Origin: Streptococcus parasanguinis
GTDB taxonomy: Bacteria > Bacillota > Bacilli > Lactobacillales > Streptococcaceae
Direction of reading: 5' to 3'
Length of the DNA: 64,000 nucleotides
Assembly (NCBI RefSeq): GCF_032163505.1
Contig: NZ_CP134147.1
Span: 772,501-836,500, forward strand
The notes below the pieces were generated by a model, which saw only the letters and a program-made list of their open reading frames with translations, was not told the origin of the DNA and searched no databases. Positions 9,852 through 18,322 of this stretch are shown here, one piece after another (positions within the stretch are counted from its first letter, which is position 1; each line of letters starts with the position of its first letter). Made by a program: the position numbers and the translations under genes.

Positions 9852-9905
9852 GGATCCTTTGATAAATTTGTAAAGCATTAATTTTCCCAAATAGGGGACA
9901 AAATG

Positions 9906-9959
9906 AAAACCTCTTTCATGAACTGATACAATAGTTTCAGAAAATGAAGGAGGTTTTTT
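9906..9959 (+). promoter_or_regulatory. Hairpin sequestering the SD of the second MFS gene, also terminator-like
   Basis: AAAACCTCTTTCAT (9906-9919) pairs with ATGAAGGAGGTTTT (9944-9957), 14 bp with a single G-U pair. The right arm contains the SD (GGAGG) of the gene starting at 9960 and ends in six T. The structure could stop transcription from the first MFS gene and block initiation on the second. Confidence 0.7.
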
Positions 9960-11147
9960 ATGAATCGACATGCTATCCAGTTGATTGCTCGTGGGGCGAT
10001 CAATAGAATGGGAAATATGCTCTATGACTATGGGAACAGTGTTTGGCTGGCTTCGATGGGGACGGTAGGAAAGACAGTGTTGGGGATTTATCAGATTTCT
10101 GAACTCGTCACCTCCATTCTAGTCAATCCATTTGGAGGCGTGATCTCAGACCGTTTTTCCCGTCGCAAGATTTTGATGACGACCGACTTGGTTTGTGGTC
10201 TCCTTTGTTTGGGAATTTCTTTTATCACAAATGATAGCTTGATGATTGCAGGCCTGATTGTTGCCAATATTGTCCAGGCCATTGCTTTTGCTTTCTCTCG
10301 TACGGCTAATAAAGCCATTATCACAGAAGTTGTAGAAAAGGATGAGATTGTGACCTATAATGCCCGCTTGGAGTTGACCTTACAAGTGGTCGGTGTTAGT
10401 TCTCCTGTGTTCTCTTTCCTTGTTTTACAATTTGCCAGTCTCCATGCGACTCTCTTACTAGATGCGCTAACTTTTTTCATCGCCTTTGTTCTGGTCGCTT
10501 TCCTTCCGAAAGAAGAAGCCAAGGTTCAGGAAAAGAAACGGCTTACGGGAAAAGATATTTTTTCGGATATGAAGGATGGATTGCACTATATCTGGCATCA
10601 GAAAGAGATTTTCTTTCTCTTGTTGGTGGCTTCCAGCGTCAATTTCTTTTTTGCAGCTTTTGAGTTTTTGATTCCTTTTTCGAATCGCCTTTACGGGGTC
10701 AAAGGAGCATATGCGACCATCTTAACCTTGGGCGCTATTGGCTCTATCATCGGAGCCTTGATTGCTAATAAATTTAAATCAAGCATGGAAATGCTACTTT
10801 TCTTATTGATTTTAACAGGAGTAGGAGTCTTCATGATGGGCTTGCCCCTTCCGCCTCTTCTTTCCTTTTCTGGAAATCTAGTCTGTGAGCTCTTTATGAC
10901 AATTTTTAACATCCACTTTTTTACCCAGGTTCAAACCAAGGTAGAAGGAGACTATCTGGGCCGGGTCTTAAGCACCATTTTTACCTTGGCCATTCTCTTT
11001 ATGCCTGTGGCTAAAGGCTTGATGACCTGGTTGCCAAGTGTCCGTGTAGAATCTTTTCTCTTGATAGGAGCTGGCGTCATCCTCTTTTCACTCTTAGCAC
11101 AAGTAGTCGCCAAGAAATTACAAGCAAAAGAAGGTACATCAGCATAA
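9960..11147 (+). CDS. MFS transporter, second tandem copy
   Basis: 395 aa, 12 predicted membrane segments, with the same motifs as its neighbour (GGVISDRFSRRKIL; long matching stretches such as SVNFFFAAFEFL). Differences are spread throughout, so the duplication is not brand new. The spacer before it keeps 17 bases (9858-9874) matching the 3' end of rgg, showing that the duplicated unit began inside rgg. The start is ATG 9960 behind GAAGGAGG, which lies in a hairpin arm. A bidirectional terminator follows. Confidence 0.9.
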   Translation: MNRHAIQLIARGAINRMGNMLYDYGNSVWLASMGTVGKTVLGIYQISELVTSILVNPFGGVISDRFSRRKILMTTDLVCGLLCLGISFITNDSLMIAGLIVANIVQAIAFAFSRTANKAIITEVVEKDEIVTYNARLELTLQVVGVSSPVFSFLVLQFASLHATLLLDALTFFIAFVLVAFLPKEEAKVQEKKRLTGKDIFSDMKDGLHYIWHQKEIFFLLLVASSVNFFFAAFEFLIPFSNRLYGVKGAYATILTLGAIGSIIGALIANKFKSSMEMLLFLLILTGVGVFMMGLPLPPLLSFSGNLVCELFMTIFNIHFFTQVQTKVEGDYLGRVLSTIFTLAILFMPVAKGLMTWLPSVRVESFLLIGAGVILFSLLAQVVAKKLQAKEGTSA

Positions 11148-11172
11148 AAAAAGCACCGATCGGTGCTTTTTT
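11147..11172. terminator. Bidirectional terminator between MFS and LapA-like genes
   Basis: A 26-bp perfect palindrome with GCACCGATCGGTGC flanked by A6 and T6. It serves the + strand MFS gene and the converging - strand gene. Confidence 0.92.
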
Positions 11173-11458
11173 AGTTGTTATTTTTTTCTTCTATTTTAAC
11201 TTCTTTCTTTTCTTCCTCCAGTTGCTTTTGAGTGCTCTTGAGTTCTTTTTTTAGGGAGAAGCCCTTTGAAAAATTAACCAAGGTCATGACAAATGCACCC
11301 AAGAGGACACAGAGCAAGATCAGAATGATCAAGGGCAATTTAAATTGGACCAAGAGGAAATTCACAGTGACTGATTGCATGTTTGCAAGGGAAATACCAG
11401 CAATCAATAAAATTAAAAGTAATAAAGCAATGTAGTGTAGATTATTTTTGTTCATCAT
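11171..11458 (-). CDS. LapA-domain (DUF1049) membrane protein
   Basis: 95 aa with two transmembrane helices (about 8-26 and 38-62) and a C-terminal charged coiled-coil tail (KKELKSTQKQLEEEKKEVK). The pattern NMQSVTVNFLLVQFKLPLIILIL is typical of the LapA/DUF1049 family (E. coli LapA acts in envelope assembly). Its role in streptococci is unknown. It lies 7 nt downstream of gatD and likely shares its transcript. Confidence 0.8.
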   Translation of the reverse strand: MMNKNNLHYIALLLLILLIAGISLANMQSVTVNFLLVQFKLPLIILILLCVLLGAFVMTLVNFSKGFSLKKELKSTQKQLEEEKKEVKIEEKNNN

Positions 11459-11465
11459 TATCTCC

Positions 11466-12254
11466 TTATTGTTCAGCAGGGGCCTTGCTTTTCACATCAG
11501 CGTACTCTTCCGGCTGCTCTAGGCTTAGAATCTCCTCATAAGCCGGTAGGGAAAGGTCCTTGCCATATTTATTTTTTAAAGCAGTGCTCACTAGTCGATA
11601 GGCCAAATTGGCATTTCGGGACAAGATAGGACCGTGGAAGTAGCTGCCAAAGACGTTCTTGTAATGAACCCCTTCGCACCCATCTTCTTTGTTGTTCCCA
11701 TTTCCATAGACGACCTTACCCAGCGGTTTTTCATCCTCAGCCAAGAAGGTCCGACCTTGGTGGTTTTCAAAACCATAATAGGTTTCGTTAAATTCTTCGT
11801 TATGGATTTTGATATCACCGATATAGCGGTTGTTGACTTGGTTGAGCGTATAGTGGCCCATAATGCCAAGTCCCTCAATGCGTTTGCCAGAAGCTTCAAT
11901 GTAGTATTGGCCTAGAAGCTGAAAGCCACCACAGATAGCAAGGACTACACCATCGTCATGAATGAAGCGTTCGAGGTCTTCTTTTTTATCTGGTAGATCC
12001 TCGGATACAATGGTCTGTTCGTAGTCTTGCCCGCCGCCGAAAAAGGCGATATCGTAGGCATCAGGGTCGAACCGGTCTTTGAGAGAGACGATATCAACAG
12101 TGACATGGGCTCCAAGCTTTTCCGCAACGTACTTGAGCATGAGGATATTCCCATTGTCCCCATAGGTATTCATTAAGTTGCCATAGAGATGGGCAATACG
12201 CAGGCTGTAGGGATACTGTGCCTGATCAGAAGATTCTAGGGAAGTATAAGTCAT
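11466..12254 (-). CDS. gatD: Lipid II isoglutaminyl synthase, glutamine amidotransferase subunit GatD
   Basis: 262 aa class I glutamine amidotransferase. The nucleophile Cys108 is in [11 protein letters not shown] and the catalytic His207 is in SYFHGPIL. GatD releases ammonia from glutamine and passes it to MurT, which amidates the alpha-carboxyl of D-Glu in lipid II. This amidation is required for efficient peptidoglycan cross-linking in streptococci. The stop of murT and the start of gatD share one base, as expected for an obligate complex. Confidence 0.95.
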   Translation of the reverse strand: MTYTSLESSDQAQYPYSLRIAHLYGNLMNTYGDNGNILMLKYVAEKLGAHVTVDIVSLKDRFDPDAYDIAFFGGGQDYEQTIVSEDLPDKKEDLERFIHDDGVVLAICGGFQLLGQYYIEASGKRIEGLGIMGHYTLNQVNNRYIGDIKIHNEEFNETYYGFENHQGRTFLAEDEKPLGKVVYGNGNNKEDGCEGVHYKNVFGSYFHGPILSRNANLAYRLVSTALKNKYGKDLSLPAYEEILSLEQPEEYADVKSKAPAEQ

Positions 12255-13597
12255 TAGTGCATCTCCTTTTCAATCAGGTGTTCTTGGGCCAAAAGTTCAC
12301 GGAATTCTAGCATGGCTGTATAGGTAGCTAAAATGTAAGCGTGAGGGGTTTCCTGTTGCTGGATGCGTTGGAAAACCTCTTTTAATTCAGCCATTTCTGT
12401 GATCTTTTCTGCAGGATAGCCAGTGACCCGAAGTCGCCGAGCAATCTCAGAGTGGCGCACCCCGCCAGCGTTGATCTCTGGAATGTCCATCTGAGTGATT
12501 TGCTCGAAGTCGGCATCCCAAATCCAGCTGGTATCAATCCCATCTGCATAATTCGCATTGAGGAGAACCGACAAGCTAAAGGGATAAGGGGCTAGTTTGA
12601 TCATTTCAATGGCTTGGGTCGCACCAACCGGATTTTTAATCAGGACTAGGGTACATTCCTTATCCCCAATCTTAAAGGTTTCCTGGCGACCAAAGACAGC
12701 GCGACTGCGATCAAATCCTTGCTTAATCACTTCAGGTTGAACCCCAAAGAATCCAGCAACGGAAACAGCTGCTAAGGCATTATAGATGTTGTAGAGACCA
12801 CCGATATTGATGTGGTAATCTTGCCCTTGGATCCGGAATTGGGAAGAGCGCTGGGTTAATGAGAGGAGATCCGATACGGCATAAGTCAGAGAAGGCCTGT
12901 GGAAACCACAGTGCTCACAGATATAATCCCCAAGATTAGCATAGGTATTGAGCTTGTACTTGAGGATGTTGTGGCAATGCGGGCACAGGATTCCTTCCGT
13001 ATTGTAATGAGCTAGTTGTGGCTCTGATTTGTCAGTATCAAATCCATAATATTGGATCGGATTGGATAAGGTCTGACTATTAAAGAGCGGACTATCACCA
13101 TTTAACAAGACTGTTGCAGTTGGGACCTTGTGAATAGCATCCAAAATCATTTGGTAGGTCGTATAGATCTCTCCATAGCGGTCCATCTGGTCCCGGAAAA
13201 TATTAGTGACCACAAAAAGGCTGGGCTTAATATAATCACAAATCCGAGAGAGGCTGGCCTCGTCAATTTCAAGTACCGCAATCGGTCGATTTGCTTTCGA
13301 ATGCTTAGCACGTAAGAAGGTCGTTGTAATCCCAGAGATCATATTGGCCCCACTTGGATTGGTCAAAATAGGTCCAAAAGCTTCTTGGAGAATACCTACT
13401 GTTAGCGCAGTGGTCAGGGTTTTTCCATTTGTCCCTGTAATCACAACAATCTCATAGTTTTTTGCCAGTTGACTGAGAATATCTTTATCAAATTTGAGGG
13501 CTACTTTACCTGGTAGGGTTGATCCCCGCCCCATCTTTTCTAGAATAGAGCCGGAAAGCTTTCCTGCCAGAAGGCCCAAGGTTGTATTTATCTTCAT
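12254..13597 (-). CDS. murT: Lipid II isoglutaminyl synthase, Mur-ligase-like subunit MurT
   Basis: 447 aa. The central Mur ligase ATP motif is [13 protein letters not shown] (about residues 51-63). A zinc ribbon inserted in the central domain has two CxxC pairs (CPHCH and CEHCG, about residues 205-232), a hallmark of MurT. The C-terminal DUF1727 domain follows. It activates lipid II D-Glu with ATP for amidation using ammonia from GatD. Transcription diverges from cdaA; a -10-like TAAAAT is visible at about 13610 on the - strand. Confidence 0.95.
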   Translation of the reverse strand: MKINTTLGLLAGKLSGSILEKMGRGSTLPGKVALKFDKDILSQLAKNYEIVVITGTNGKTLTTALTVGILQEAFGPILTNPSGANMISGITTTFLRAKHSKANRPIAVLEIDEASLSRICDYIKPSLFVVTNIFRDQMDRYGEIYTTYQMILDAIHKVPTATVLLNGDSPLFNSQTLSNPIQYYGFDTDKSEPQLAHYNTEGILCPHCHNILKYKLNTYANLGDYICEHCGFHRPSLTYAVSDLLSLTQRSSQFRIQGQDYHINIGGLYNIYNALAAVSVAGFFGVQPEVIKQGFDRSRAVFGRQETFKIGDKECTLVLIKNPVGATQAIEMIKLAPYPFSLSVLLNANYADGIDTSWIWDADFEQITQMDIPEINAGGVRHSEIARRLRVTGYPAEKITEMAELKEVFQRIQQQETPHAYILATYTAMLEFRELLAQEHLIEKEMH

Positions 13598-13700
13598 AAA
13601 TCATATTTTATCATAAAAAGCATCAGAAGGTTACAGAAAAATCTGTTGAAACGTGTTATAATAAGATGATGTCTTTTAGAGAAGTGGTAGGTATGAGAAT

Positions 13701-14549
13701 ATGAATATTCAACAGTTTTCAAATCCACAATTTTGGACCAGTTTGTTCCCAAATTGGTGGAGTGTTATTATCAATATCATCGATATTGCCCTGGTGGCTT
13801 GGTTGCTGTATTTTTTGATCAAGGCCATCGTCGGGACCAAGATCATGATTTTGGTGCGTGGAGTTATTATCTTTTTCTTGGCTCAATTTTTAGCCAATTT
13901 TTTGGGTTTAACGACTATTTCTTGGCTGATCAATCAAGTGATTACCTATGGGGTTATCGCGCTGGTTGTGATTTTCTCCCCTGAAATTCGGATTGGCTTA
14001 GAGCGTTTAGGTCGGGCGACAGAATTTTTTACGACGAGTGAAGTCAGTCAGGAAGAGAAAATGGTACAGGCCTATGTCAAGGCAGTGGCTTATATGAGCC
14101 CACGTAAGATTGGTGCCTTGGTAGCTATTCAAGGGGCCAGAACCCTTCAGGAATACATTTCCACAGGGATTCCACTAGATGCGGAAATTTCAGGAGAATT
14201 GCTGATTAATATCTTCATTCCTAATACTCCTTTGCACGATGGAGCGGTCATTGTCCGCAATGATAAAATTGCCGTTTCTTGTGCCTACCTGCCCTTGACG
14301 GAAAATACCGGAATTTCAAAAGAGTTCGGAACGCGTCACCGCGCAGCCATTGGTTTGTCTGAAGTTTCGGATGCCTTTACCTTTGTGGTATCAGAAGAAA
14401 CGGGCGGGATCTCTATGACCTATAATGGAACCTTCCGACACGATTTAACTTTAGAAGAGTTCGAGGCAGAATTGAGATCCTTCTTGGTTCCTGAAGAGAA
14501 TAAAACGAGTAGTTGGAAAGAGCGTCTATTTGGGAGGGTGACAAAATGA
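13701..14549 (+). CDS. cdaA: Diadenylate cyclase CdaA
   Basis: 282 aa. Three N-terminal transmembrane helices (about 23-42, 48-70, 75-93) are followed by a cytoplasmic DAC domain with both catalytic motifs: DGA (180-182) in LHDGAVIV and RHR (212-214) in TRHRAAIG. It makes c-di-AMP from two ATP; in streptococci this signal controls potassium uptake, osmotic balance and competence. First gene of the conserved cdaA-cdaR-glmM operon, overlapping cdaR by ATGA. A -10 TATAAT lies at about 13657. Confidence 0.97.
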   Translation: MNIQQFSNPQFWTSLFPNWWSVIINIIDIALVAWLLYFLIKAIVGTKIMILVRGVIIFFLAQFLANFLGLTTISWLINQVITYGVIALVVIFSPEIRIGLERLGRATEFFTTSEVSQEEKMVQAYVKAVAYMSPRKIGALVAIQGARTLQEYISTGIPLDAEISGELLINIFIPNTPLHDGAVIVRNDKIAVSCAYLPLTENTGISKEFGTRHRAAIGLSEVSDAFTFVVSEETGGISMTYNGTFRHDLTLEEFEAELRSFLVPEENKTSSWKERLFGRVTK

Positions 14550-15295
14550 GATCGAAAAAAGAATTTCTTTATGTTTTTGCCTCCGTCTTATTGTCCTTTA
14601 TCTTGTTTATTAATGCGTCATCCTTTAATTTTCAAAATAATAGCAGCGCTAGACAAGTAAGTTCAGAGACCTACACCAATACCTTGACCAATATTCCGAT
14701 TGATGCCAAGTACAATGACAAGACATACTTTGTCAGTGGGTTAACATCGGAAGTAACAGTCTTTCTAAAGGGTTCAAACCGGGTCGCTCTAGCAAGCGAA
14801 ATGCAGCCGGGAACTCGGAAGTTTCGCGTGGTAGCGGATCTTCGTAAGGCCAAGGAAGGTACCGTTGAAGTGCCGTTGATTGTGGAAGATCTTCCGGCTG
14901 GTTTGACCGCAACCGTAGAGCCTCAGAAAGTTTCTGTAAAAATCGGGAAGAAAGCGAAAAAATCGTTTGCGGTCAGGGCTACGATCCCGGACAATCAAAT
15001 TGTGGATGGAATAACGGTTTCGGATATTTCTCTTGAAACCACCAAGGTAGAAGTGACCAGCGATCAAGAAACCTTGAGTCGCATTGATCATGTCCAAGCG
15101 GTCTTCCCATCCAGTGAGATCATTAGTGGAAATTATAGCGGAACTATTTCCTTAAATGCAGTAGATGCCCAAGGAAATGTTCTACCAGGTTTGGTCAAGC
15201 CGAGTGAAACACGGATTCAAGTGACCACAAAGAGTAGCTCGTCTACGTCAAGCTCAAGCAGCTCGTCGTCGACCTCCTCCAGTTCAAGTAATTAG
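14546..15295 (+). CDS. cdaR: CdaA regulatory protein CdaR (YbbR-domain protein)
   Basis: 249 aa from ATG 14546, which overlaps the cdaA stop. One N-terminal transmembrane helix (about 7-22) is followed by extracytoplasmic YbbR repeats (about 45-230). CdaR binds CdaA and modulates c-di-AMP synthesis. The C-terminus is unusual: after TTK it ends in a tail of about 23 residues that are nearly all serine with a few threonines. Such a tail looks like a wall-spanning linker; whether it is conserved is not visible here. Confidence 0.93.
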   Translation: MRSKKEFLYVFASVLLSFILFINASSFNFQNNSSARQVSSETYTNTLTNIPIDAKYNDKTYFVSGLTSEVTVFLKGSNRVALASEMQPGTRKFRVVADLRKAKEGTVEVPLIVEDLPAGLTATVEPQKVSVKIGKKAKKSFAVRATIPDNQIVDGITVSDISLETTKVEVTSDQETLSRIDHVQAVFPSSEIISGNYSGTISLNAVDAQGNVLPGLVKPSETRIQVTTKSSSSTSSSSSSSSTSSSSSN

Positions 15296-15317
15296 AAAGT
15301 AAAAAAGGTAATGAAGA

Positions 15318-16667
15318 ATGGGTAAATATTTTGGGACGGACGGTGTCCGTGGAGAAGCAAATGTAGAATTAACGCCAGAATTGGCTTTTAAACTAGGCCG
15401 TTTCGGTGGCTATGTGTTGAGCCAACATGAAGAAGAAACACCCTTGGTATTTGTTGGACGTGATACGCGTATTTCTGGTGAAATGTTAGAGCATGCCTTA
15501 ATTGCTGGCCTCTTATCTGTTGGAATTCGCGTCTACAAGTTGGGTGTGATTGCAACGCCAGGTGTTGCTTATCTAGTTCGTACGGAAAAAGCCAGTGCCG
15601 GAGTTATGATTTCTGCTAGCCACAATCCAGCCTTGGACAATGGCATCAAATTCTTTGGTGGTGATGGCTTCAAATTGGATGATGATCGCGAACTTGAAAT
15701 TGAAGCCTTGCTTGATGCTGCTGAAGATACCCTTCCACGTCCAAGTGCCCAAGGTTTAGGAACGGTCATGGAATATCCAGAAGGCTTGCGTAAGTATCAA
15801 GAATTCCTTGTATCGACAGGTGTCCAACTCGAGGGCATGCACGTAGTCTTAGATACAGCAAATGGTGCAGCCTCTACTAGTGCCCGTCAAATCTTTGCAG
15901 ATCTGGGAGCTCAATTGACCGTCATCGGTGAAAACCCAGATGGTTTGAACATCAATGATGGGGTTGGTTCTACTCACCCAGAGCATTTGCAAGAGAAAGT
16001 CAAAGAAGTAGGCGCAGCGATTGGTCTAGCCTTTGACGGAGACAGCGATCGCTTGATTGCAGTGGATGAAAATGGAGAGATCGTTGACGGGGATAAGATC
16101 ATGTACATCATCGGTTCTTATCTTTCAAGCAAAGGCTTGCTCGAAAAAAATACGATCGTCACAACCGTCATGTCCAATCTCGGCTTCCACAAGGCATTAG
16201 ATGCGAAGGGAATTCAAAAAGAAATCACAGCTGTTGGAGATCGTTATGTGGTCGAAGAGATGCGCAAGTCTGGTTACAACCTTGGTGGTGAACAATCCGG
16301 TCACGTCGTCATCATGGATTACAACACGACTGGTGATGGTCAATTAACAGGAGTTCAATTGACTAAAATCATGCAAGAAACCGGCAAGAAATTATCTGAA
16401 TTGGCTGCTGAAGTAACCATTTATCCACAAAAACTCGTCAATATCCGGGTTGAAAATAGCATGAAAGATAAGGCGATGGAAGTACCTGCTATTCGTGAAA
16501 TCATTGAAAAAATGGAAGCGGAGATGGCAGGAAATGGACGTATTTTGGTACGTCCAAGTGGAACTGAACCCCTCCTTCGAGTGATGGCAGAAGCACCAAC
16601 CCATGAAGAAGTGGACTACTATGTAGATACCATTGCTGCAGTTGTTCAAGCAGAAATCGGACTTTAA
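15318..16667 (+). CDS. glmM: Phosphoglucosamine mutase
   Basis: 449 aa, normal length. Converts glucosamine-6-phosphate to glucosamine-1-phosphate for UDP-GlcNAc synthesis. Motifs: active-site phosphoserine loop ISASHNP at about residue 100, metal loop DGDSDR at about 240, and the sugar/phosphate loops GGEQSGH and RPSGTEP. Third gene of cdaA-cdaR-glmM; GlmM and CdaA are known to interact in other Firmicutes, linking c-di-AMP to wall precursor supply. Confidence 0.97.
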   Translation: MGKYFGTDGVRGEANVELTPELAFKLGRFGGYVLSQHEEETPLVFVGRDTRISGEMLEHALIAGLLSVGIRVYKLGVIATPGVAYLVRTEKASAGVMISASHNPALDNGIKFFGGDGFKLDDDRELEIEALLDAAEDTLPRPSAQGLGTVMEYPEGLRKYQEFLVSTGVQLEGMHVVLDTANGAASTSARQIFADLGAQLTVIGENPDGLNINDGVGSTHPEHLQEKVKEVGAAIGLAFDGDSDRLIAVDENGEIVDGDKIMYIIGSYLSSKGLLEKNTIVTTVMSNLGFHKALDAKGIQKEITAVGDRYVVEEMRKSGYNLGGEQSGHVVIMDYNTTGDGQLTGVQLTKIMQETGKKLSELAAEVTIYPQKLVNIRVENSMKDKAMEVPAIREIIEKMEAEMAGNGRILVRPSGTEPLLRVMAEAPTHEEVDYYVDTIAAVVQAEIGL

Positions 16668-16683
16668 CCTTGTAAAAAACATG

Positions 16684-16710
16684 GCTCGCAAATAGGCGAG
16701 CAGAGGAGGT
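16684..16710 (+). promoter_or_regulatory. Hairpin immediately before the SD of the LPXTG gene
   Basis: GCTCGC (16684-16689) pairs with GCGAGC (16696-16701) around AAATAG. The strong SD GAGGAGGT starts two bases later. There is no T run, so it is not a standard terminator. Confidence 0.45.
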
Positions 16711-16714
16711 ATAT

Positions 16715-18040
16715 ATGAAACAGGTTCGTCAAATTGTATGGGCACTTGCCTTAGTGCTAACGATTCTATTCACAGCTGGTTTGACTAAAACAATACATGC
16801 TGCAGAAGTCTCATCATATACACAGACAGCACGTCTAACGAAAGACGGTAACACGCTAACAAATGGGAGCAAGGTGTTGACAAATGAAAAATTGTCAGCA
16901 AGTATTTATTTAGCCTTTCCAGATTCGCAAACTATTCAAGCTGGTGATACCTTAACTCTTAGTTTGCCAAAAGAATTAGCCCTCTACACAGCACTGGAAT
17001 TCAATGTTCTTGAGGAAGGTCAATCAAATGGTCAGACGGTGGGGAAAGCTGTCGTTGATACAGCTAAGAAAACAGTGACCGTTACCTTTAATGATTATTT
17101 CGCATCTCATCCACTCAACAAACGAGTTGCTCTTCATTTTGATGTAAAAGTAGACTCAGAAGTAGTTACAAAAACTTCTCCAATCCAGTTTAAACTAGGA
17201 AATACAGATTTTTCATTTAATTATGAAAAAACAGCTGGAGAAGCTGGAGACTATGAGATGAAATACGGTTACCAAGATAAGTCTGATCCAACCATTATCA
17301 AATGGCGGATTCTCTTAAATGCTCGCCAAGATATGCTTCGTGGAATGGTCATTAAAGACCAATTCGGAGATGGCTTAACATTGGTTGAAGGTAGCTTACG
17401 CGCTGTTCGTTATGCTCCTGTAGAAGGTGGGATTAAGAACGAAGCTCAGATATTAAGTCTCCCAGTTCTGGATAACTTTACTAAAAAAGCTGTTTTCAAT
17501 AAGAATGCAGATGGAAAGATCACTGGTTTTACAATTGAATTTGGTGATAATTACAATTGGCCAATGTATATTGAATATTCTACAAAAGTGGCACCTGGAA
17601 CGAAAGTCGGTGATGTTGTCCATAATACATTAACATGGACAGCAACCAATTTCCCAGCACCGCGTAGTTTAACCCGTGAATTGAGATTGGAATCAGGAAC
17701 CGGAGAGGGATTAGGTGAGAAAGAACAAACACCACCGACACCTAGCTCAACCTCCTCATCAAGTTCTAGTTCTTCATCAAGCTCTAGTTCTTCATCAAGC
17801 TCTAGTTCTTCATCAAGCTCATCATCTTCAACGAGTTCCAGTTCTAAATCGAACTCAACATCCACATCAAGTTCTTCATTGAAATCATCTTCATCTTCTG
17901 TTAAAGAAGAAGCCCCAAAACCTGGTAAGAAAAAAGTTCTTCCAAGTACAGGTGAAAAGATGACACCGGTAGTTCTTGTCATGGGTGTCTTCCTAGCAAT
18001 TCTATCGGTTGGTATTTTACGTGTAAGAAAAGATTCTTAA
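16715..18040 (+). CDS. LPXTG-anchored surface protein with serine-rich stalk
   Basis: 441 aa. Signal peptide about residues 1-29, ending near IHAAEV. Two beta-rich domains (about 30-165 and 170-335) resemble the paired Ig-like N domains of MSCRAMM/collagen- or fibrinogen-binding adhesins (fold inferred from pattern such as TLSLPKELALYT and WRILLNARQDM). A stalk of about 55 residues, mostly serine, follows (about 345-400). The end is a complete sortase signal: LPSTG at 409-413, a hydrophobic helix and RVRKDS. The ligand is unknown. The stalk is encoded by 18-bp repeats that could vary in number. Likely a sortase A substrate. Confidence 0.9.
   Translation: MKQVRQIVWALALVLTILFTAGLTKTIHAAEVSSYTQTARLTKDGNTLTNGSKVLTNEKLSASIYLAFPDSQTIQAGDTLTLSLPKELALYTALEFNVLEEGQSNGQTVGKAVVDTAKKTVTVTFNDYFASHPLNKRVALHFDVKVDSEVVTKTSPIQFKLGNTDFSFNYEKTAGEAGDYEMKYGYQDKSDPTIIKWRILLNARQDMLRGMVIKDQFGDGLTLVEGSLRAVRYAPVEGGIKNEAQILSLPVLDNFTKKAVFNKNADGKITGFTIEFGDNYNWPMYIEYSTKVAPGTKVGDVVHNTLTWTATNFPAPRSLTRELRLESGTGEGLGEKEQTPPTPSSTSSSSSSSSSSSSSSSSSSSSSSSSSSTSSSSKSNSTSTSSSSLKSSSSSVKEEAPKPGKKKVLPSTGEKMTPVVLVMGVFLAILSVGILRVRKDS
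17756..17827 (+). repeat. 18-bp tandem repeats in the serine stalk of the LPXTG gene
   Basis: Three nearly perfect units of TCATCAAGYTCTAGTTCT (17756-17773, 17774-17791, 17792-17809) and a degenerate fourth. Each unit encodes six serines, so gain or loss of units keeps the frame. Confidence 0.85.
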
Positions 18041-18052
18041 TATGATCAATGA

Positions 18053-18079
18053 AAGATCAGACTTCTGTCTGGTCTTTTT
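18053..18079 (+). terminator. Terminator after the LPXTG gene
   Basis: AAGATCAGAC pairs with GTCTGGTCTT (one G-U) around TTCT, then T5. Confidence 0.88.
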
Positions 18080-18092
18080 GTGTAGGCTCGAT

Positions 18093-18125
18093 TTGAAAAA
18101 TCCCCTATTTCGTGGTAAAATAGGG
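18093..18125 (+). promoter_or_regulatory. Promoter with an operator-like dyad over the -10 box
   Basis: -35 TTGAAA (18093-18098), 17-nt spacer, -10 TAAAAT (18116-18121). The palindrome CCCTATTT (18103-18110) / AAATAGGG (18118-18125) covers the spacer and the -10, a position suitable for a repressor. It drives the DUF4044 gene and probably obgE. Confidence 0.65.
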
Positions 18126-18157
18126 CTAATGAATTTATAGTAATCGAGGTATTAGAA

Positions 18158-18289
18158 GTGGCTTTTGGAGATAACGGAAAACGTAAAAAAACACCATTTG
18201 AAATGATCACGATGGTGGTCATTGTGATTATGTTGATTGTAACGGTTGGTGCAATATTTGCAACCGCAATTGGTGCTCTTTCTTACTAA
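18158..18289 (+). CDS. DUF4044-type small membrane protein
   Basis: 43 aa with a GTG start: MAFGDNGKRKKTPFEMIT followed by one transmembrane segment (about residues 17-40). Too short for usual gene-finder cut-offs. Proteins starting MAFGDNGKRKK upstream of obgE are annotated DUF4044 in streptococci. Basic N-terminus in, so the C-terminus is probably outside. The SD is CGAGGT. Function unknown. Confidence 0.8.
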   Translation: MAFGDNGKRKKTPFEMITMVVIVIMLIVTVGAIFATAIGALSY

Positions 18290-18322
18290 GACGCACACAG
18301 AAATAAAGGAAATCATCTATTT

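Noticed and set aside
17756..17827. Possible CRISPR-like array
   Set aside because: The 18-bp units are contiguous without spacers and are in-frame coding sequence.
17551..17982. Antisense ORF with acidic DELDEELELDEE repeats
   Set aside because: It is the reverse complement of the serine-codon repeats of the LPXTG gene.
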